Assembly: GCA_027073945.1 (NCBI GenBank) | Contig: JALTEL010000573.1 | Location: 1-17,363 of the forward strand | Reading direction: 5' to 3' | Origin: Caldifarciminota bacterium | GTDB taxonomy: Bacteria > WOR-3 > Hydrothermia > UBA1063 > CAJXJZ01 | DNA length: 17,363 nt | Part shown: positions 16,020 through 17,363 of the stretch, one piece after another | Numbering within the stretch: position 1 is the stretch's first letter | Layout of the letters: each line of letters begins with the position of its first letter | Position numbers and translations under genes: made by a program | Notes under the pieces: model-generated | What the model was told of the DNA's origin: nothing | Databases searched by the model: none | The model's input: the letters and a program-made list of their open reading frames with translations, nothing else

Positions 16020-16877
16020 CTATTTTTCAATAAACACGGAGCTCTCTGTTGGCACTCCAATATAATTTGAAATAACGCTACATTTTACTCTGAAAAGATA
16101 AAACACCTTTCTTTTATAACCTTCCATTGCCTCAAAATTTCCCTGTCCTTTTGCTATGACAATGTCGCTATCTAAAAACAGCTTATCGAATTCTTTTGAA
16201 CAGGTGTGCGGAATGCACCCGGGTGCTGTTGTTCCTGAATCGATTATTTTTGCCAATTTATCCATTCCCACATAGTATGCATCTTCAAGTGTTACGTCAT
16301 TGATTACAGGCTTTCCCCTTACTGCGAAATATATATTGCTAACGTATTTTTTGAGGTGTGAAATCAGTATTTTATCGAAAACTATTTCTCCGGCATTATC
16401 TCCTATATATAACAGAGTTTTTGCCTTTTTTAGCTTGCGTTCAAAGGACGGCATATCATTTATTGCAAACGCCTTTTTGGAAAGCTGTGAAATTTCTTCT
16501 TCAATGCCAATAGTTTTTATATTCATATTAGTGTATGCACCAAAATCAAGCATATTTCCGAGTGCTGCTATTTTTAAAGCAGCAAGAAGGTTACCATCCT
16601 TTTCTACTATGTGCAGGAGCACTGGATATATAGCAAGTCCCATATCATTTGAGATTTTCTTTTCTTTTTCAAATGGGTCACTTTTTGTGTAATTGCTAAC
16701 AATATTGTACAGTGCTTGTCCTATTTTTGGTGGAGATTCATGCATATCAATATCAGGAAACATCGTGCCTATCTCATTCAGTATTTTTCTTGTGACTGAA
16801 TAATTTGCTCCTGCCCTTTTAGCAGCCCACAAACCCTGTCTCAGAAAGCAGGGGAAACATTCAAAGGATATTTGCAA
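16020..16877 (-). CDS. DUF89/ARMT1-like damage-control phosphatase
   Basis: A 285-residue member of the DUF89 metal-dependent phosphatase family, which removes phosphate from damaged or excess sugar phosphates and related metabolites. The short prokaryotic type starts with a 'CFPC' CxxC pair (C7, C10) followed by 'FLRQ', as seen here. The helical N-terminal part leads to the active-site strand 'YIGDNAGEIVFD' (157-168, with D160 and N161 as likely metal ligands). 'VRGKPVINDVT' (187-197) and 'DIVIAKGQGNFEA' (238-250) follow, both hallmarks of the family. A 'CIPHTC' pair (221-226) is also present. The start is TTG preceded by GTGAGG at 7 bases. It lies 30 bases downstream of the Fur-family gene and is presumably co-transcribed. 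The substrate is unknown. The end is 8 bases from the end of waaA on the other strand. Confidence 0.86.
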   Translation of the reverse strand: MQISFECFPCFLRQGLWAAKRAGANYSVTRKILNEIGTMFPDIDMHESPPKIGQALYNIVSNYTKSDPFEKEKKISNDMGLAIYPVLLHIVEKDGNLLAALKIAALGNMLDFGAYTNMNIKTIGIEEEISQLSKKAFAINDMPSFERKLKKAKTLLYIGDNAGEIVFDKILISHLKKYVSNIYFAVRGKPVINDVTLEDAYYVGMDKLAKIIDSGTTAPGCIPHTCSKEFDKLFLDSDIVIAKGQGNFEAMEGYKRKVFYLFRVKCSVISNYIGVPTESSVFIEK

Positions 16878-16907
16878 TTCAAAGCCTCACATAAGCAAGA
16901 CAGGGTT

Positions 16908-17342
16908 TCATTTGTCCTGTTTTTCCTCCAATTTTTTCCGGCATTTCTCACATAGGCCGTATAGATAGATATCATGGGACAGAGTTTTAAATTTATATTG
17001 ATGTTCAATTCTCTCCTGTAATCCCTTAAGATATTCAGCCTCCTGCTCGTCACTGTATTCTATGATATTCCCACACTCAATACATATCAAATGATGGTGA
17101 TGTTTTGCTTTTTTCACATCAACGTATTCGTACCTTGCAGTGCCATCCCCAATGTTTATTCTATTTATAATACCCATTGAATGCAGAACATCAACAGTCC
17201 TGTAAACCGTTGCAAGACCCACGTTTATGTTCTTCTCTCTTAAGATGAAATATATATCTTCACAGGTAAGATGTTTTCGGTTTTGCTTGAGAACATTGAG
17301 AATTTCAGACCGTTTCTTGGTCATTCTCATCTTTTTATTCAT
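16908..17342 (-). CDS. Fur-family transcriptional regulator
   Basis: A 144-residue metal-responsive repressor of the Fur/PerR/Zur family. The N-terminal winged helix contains 'MTKKRSEILNVL' and the recognition helix 'VGLATVYRTVDVL' (41-53). The dimerisation domain has 'GDGTARYEY' (65-73), a run of four His at 81-84, the structural zinc pairs 'CIEC' (C87, C90) and 'CEKC' (C131, C134), and His123. The wing position equivalent to Asp85 of Bacillus PerR appears to be Glu72 ('RYEY'), which is weak evidence against a peroxide sensor, but subtype cannot be decided from this. The ATG at 17342 follows GGAG by 6 bases; a TTG four codons upstream lacks one. Part of a Fur-box-like sequence lies just upstream, suggesting autoregulation, and the DUF89 gene lies downstream on the same strand. 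Confidence 0.92.
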   Translation of the reverse strand: MNKKMRMTKKRSEILNVLKQNRKHLTCEDIYFILREKNINVGLATVYRTVDVLHSMGIINRINIGDGTARYEYVDVKKAKHHHHLICIECGNIIEYSDEQEAEYLKGLQERIEHQYKFKTLSHDIYLYGLCEKCRKKLEEKQDK

Positions 17343-17354
17343 AGATAACTCCAA

Positions 17355-17363
17355 TGATAATGA
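17355..17363. promoter_or_regulatory. Partial Fur-box-like sequence upstream of the Fur-family gene, cut by the window end
   Basis: TGATAATGA matches the first half of the 7-1-7 Fur box (TGATAAT-N-ATTATCA) plus the first base of its second half. The window ends before the other half. It lies 12 bases upstream of the start codon, where binding would block transcription or initiation of the regulator gene itself. Confidence 0.33.

Noticed and set aside
16300..16692. 130-codon open frame antisense to the DUF89 gene
   Set aside because: The opposite strand carries clear DUF89 motifs throughout; the antisense translation has no recognisable pattern and no ribosome binding site.

Overview
The window suggests an uncultivated, AT-rich, anaerobic Gram-negative bacterium of the Fibrobacteres-Chlorobi-Bacteroidetes (FCB) type or a neighbouring candidate phylum such as WOR-3/Stahlbacteria. 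This is inferred from protein content, not a marker gene. Lipopolysaccharide genes (OstA/LptA-like, LptB, KDO transferase) imply an outer membrane. Three large exported proteins end in type IX secretion (Por)-style sorting domains. A tungsten-type aldehyde:ferredoxin oxidoreductase fits a strictly anaerobic life. I see no rRNA, tRNA, CRISPR array, insertion sequence or phage gene; coding density is high.

Layout. (1) 1-2014: the end of a bacterial tyrosine kinase of the Wzz/CpsD type, followed at once by an AOR-family oxidoreductase. (2) 2115-9049: a two-gene secretion operon with its own promoter, encoding a 1315-residue clostripain-like (C11) protease and a 990-residue GH57 glycosidase with a probable starch-binding module. 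(3) 9056-10753, minus strand: a secreted seven-bladed beta-propeller protein followed by a small conserved-looking protein of unknown function. (4) 10754-11045: a 292-base divergent intergenic region, the most regulation-rich part of the window. It holds a minus-strand sigma-70-type promoter, a sigma-54-like -24/-12 element, two inverted repeats, and a plus-strand promoter whose -10 box lies 6 bases before the next ATG. (5) 11046-16011: a tightly overlapping five-gene operon capA-like, lptA-like, lptB, rpoN, waaA. (6) 16020-17342, minus strand: a Fur-family regulator and a DUF89/ARMT1-like phosphatase, convergent with waaA.

How the genes fit together. Blocks 2 and 3 look like a set of surface or secreted polymer-degrading and adhesive proteins exported by one route: Sec, then a type IX-like system not encoded here. 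Block 5 couples LPS transport and KDO addition to sigma-54 production. The lptB-rpoN order is widespread in Gram-negative bacteria, but here lptC is absent and a CapA-type metallophosphatase gene leads the operon.

Most worth a second look: the predicted leaderless start of the LPS operon, a sigma-54-like site upstream of the operon that encodes sigma-54, a recurring short signal peptide with no basic residue at its N-terminus, and the regular sorting tails ending in lysine.
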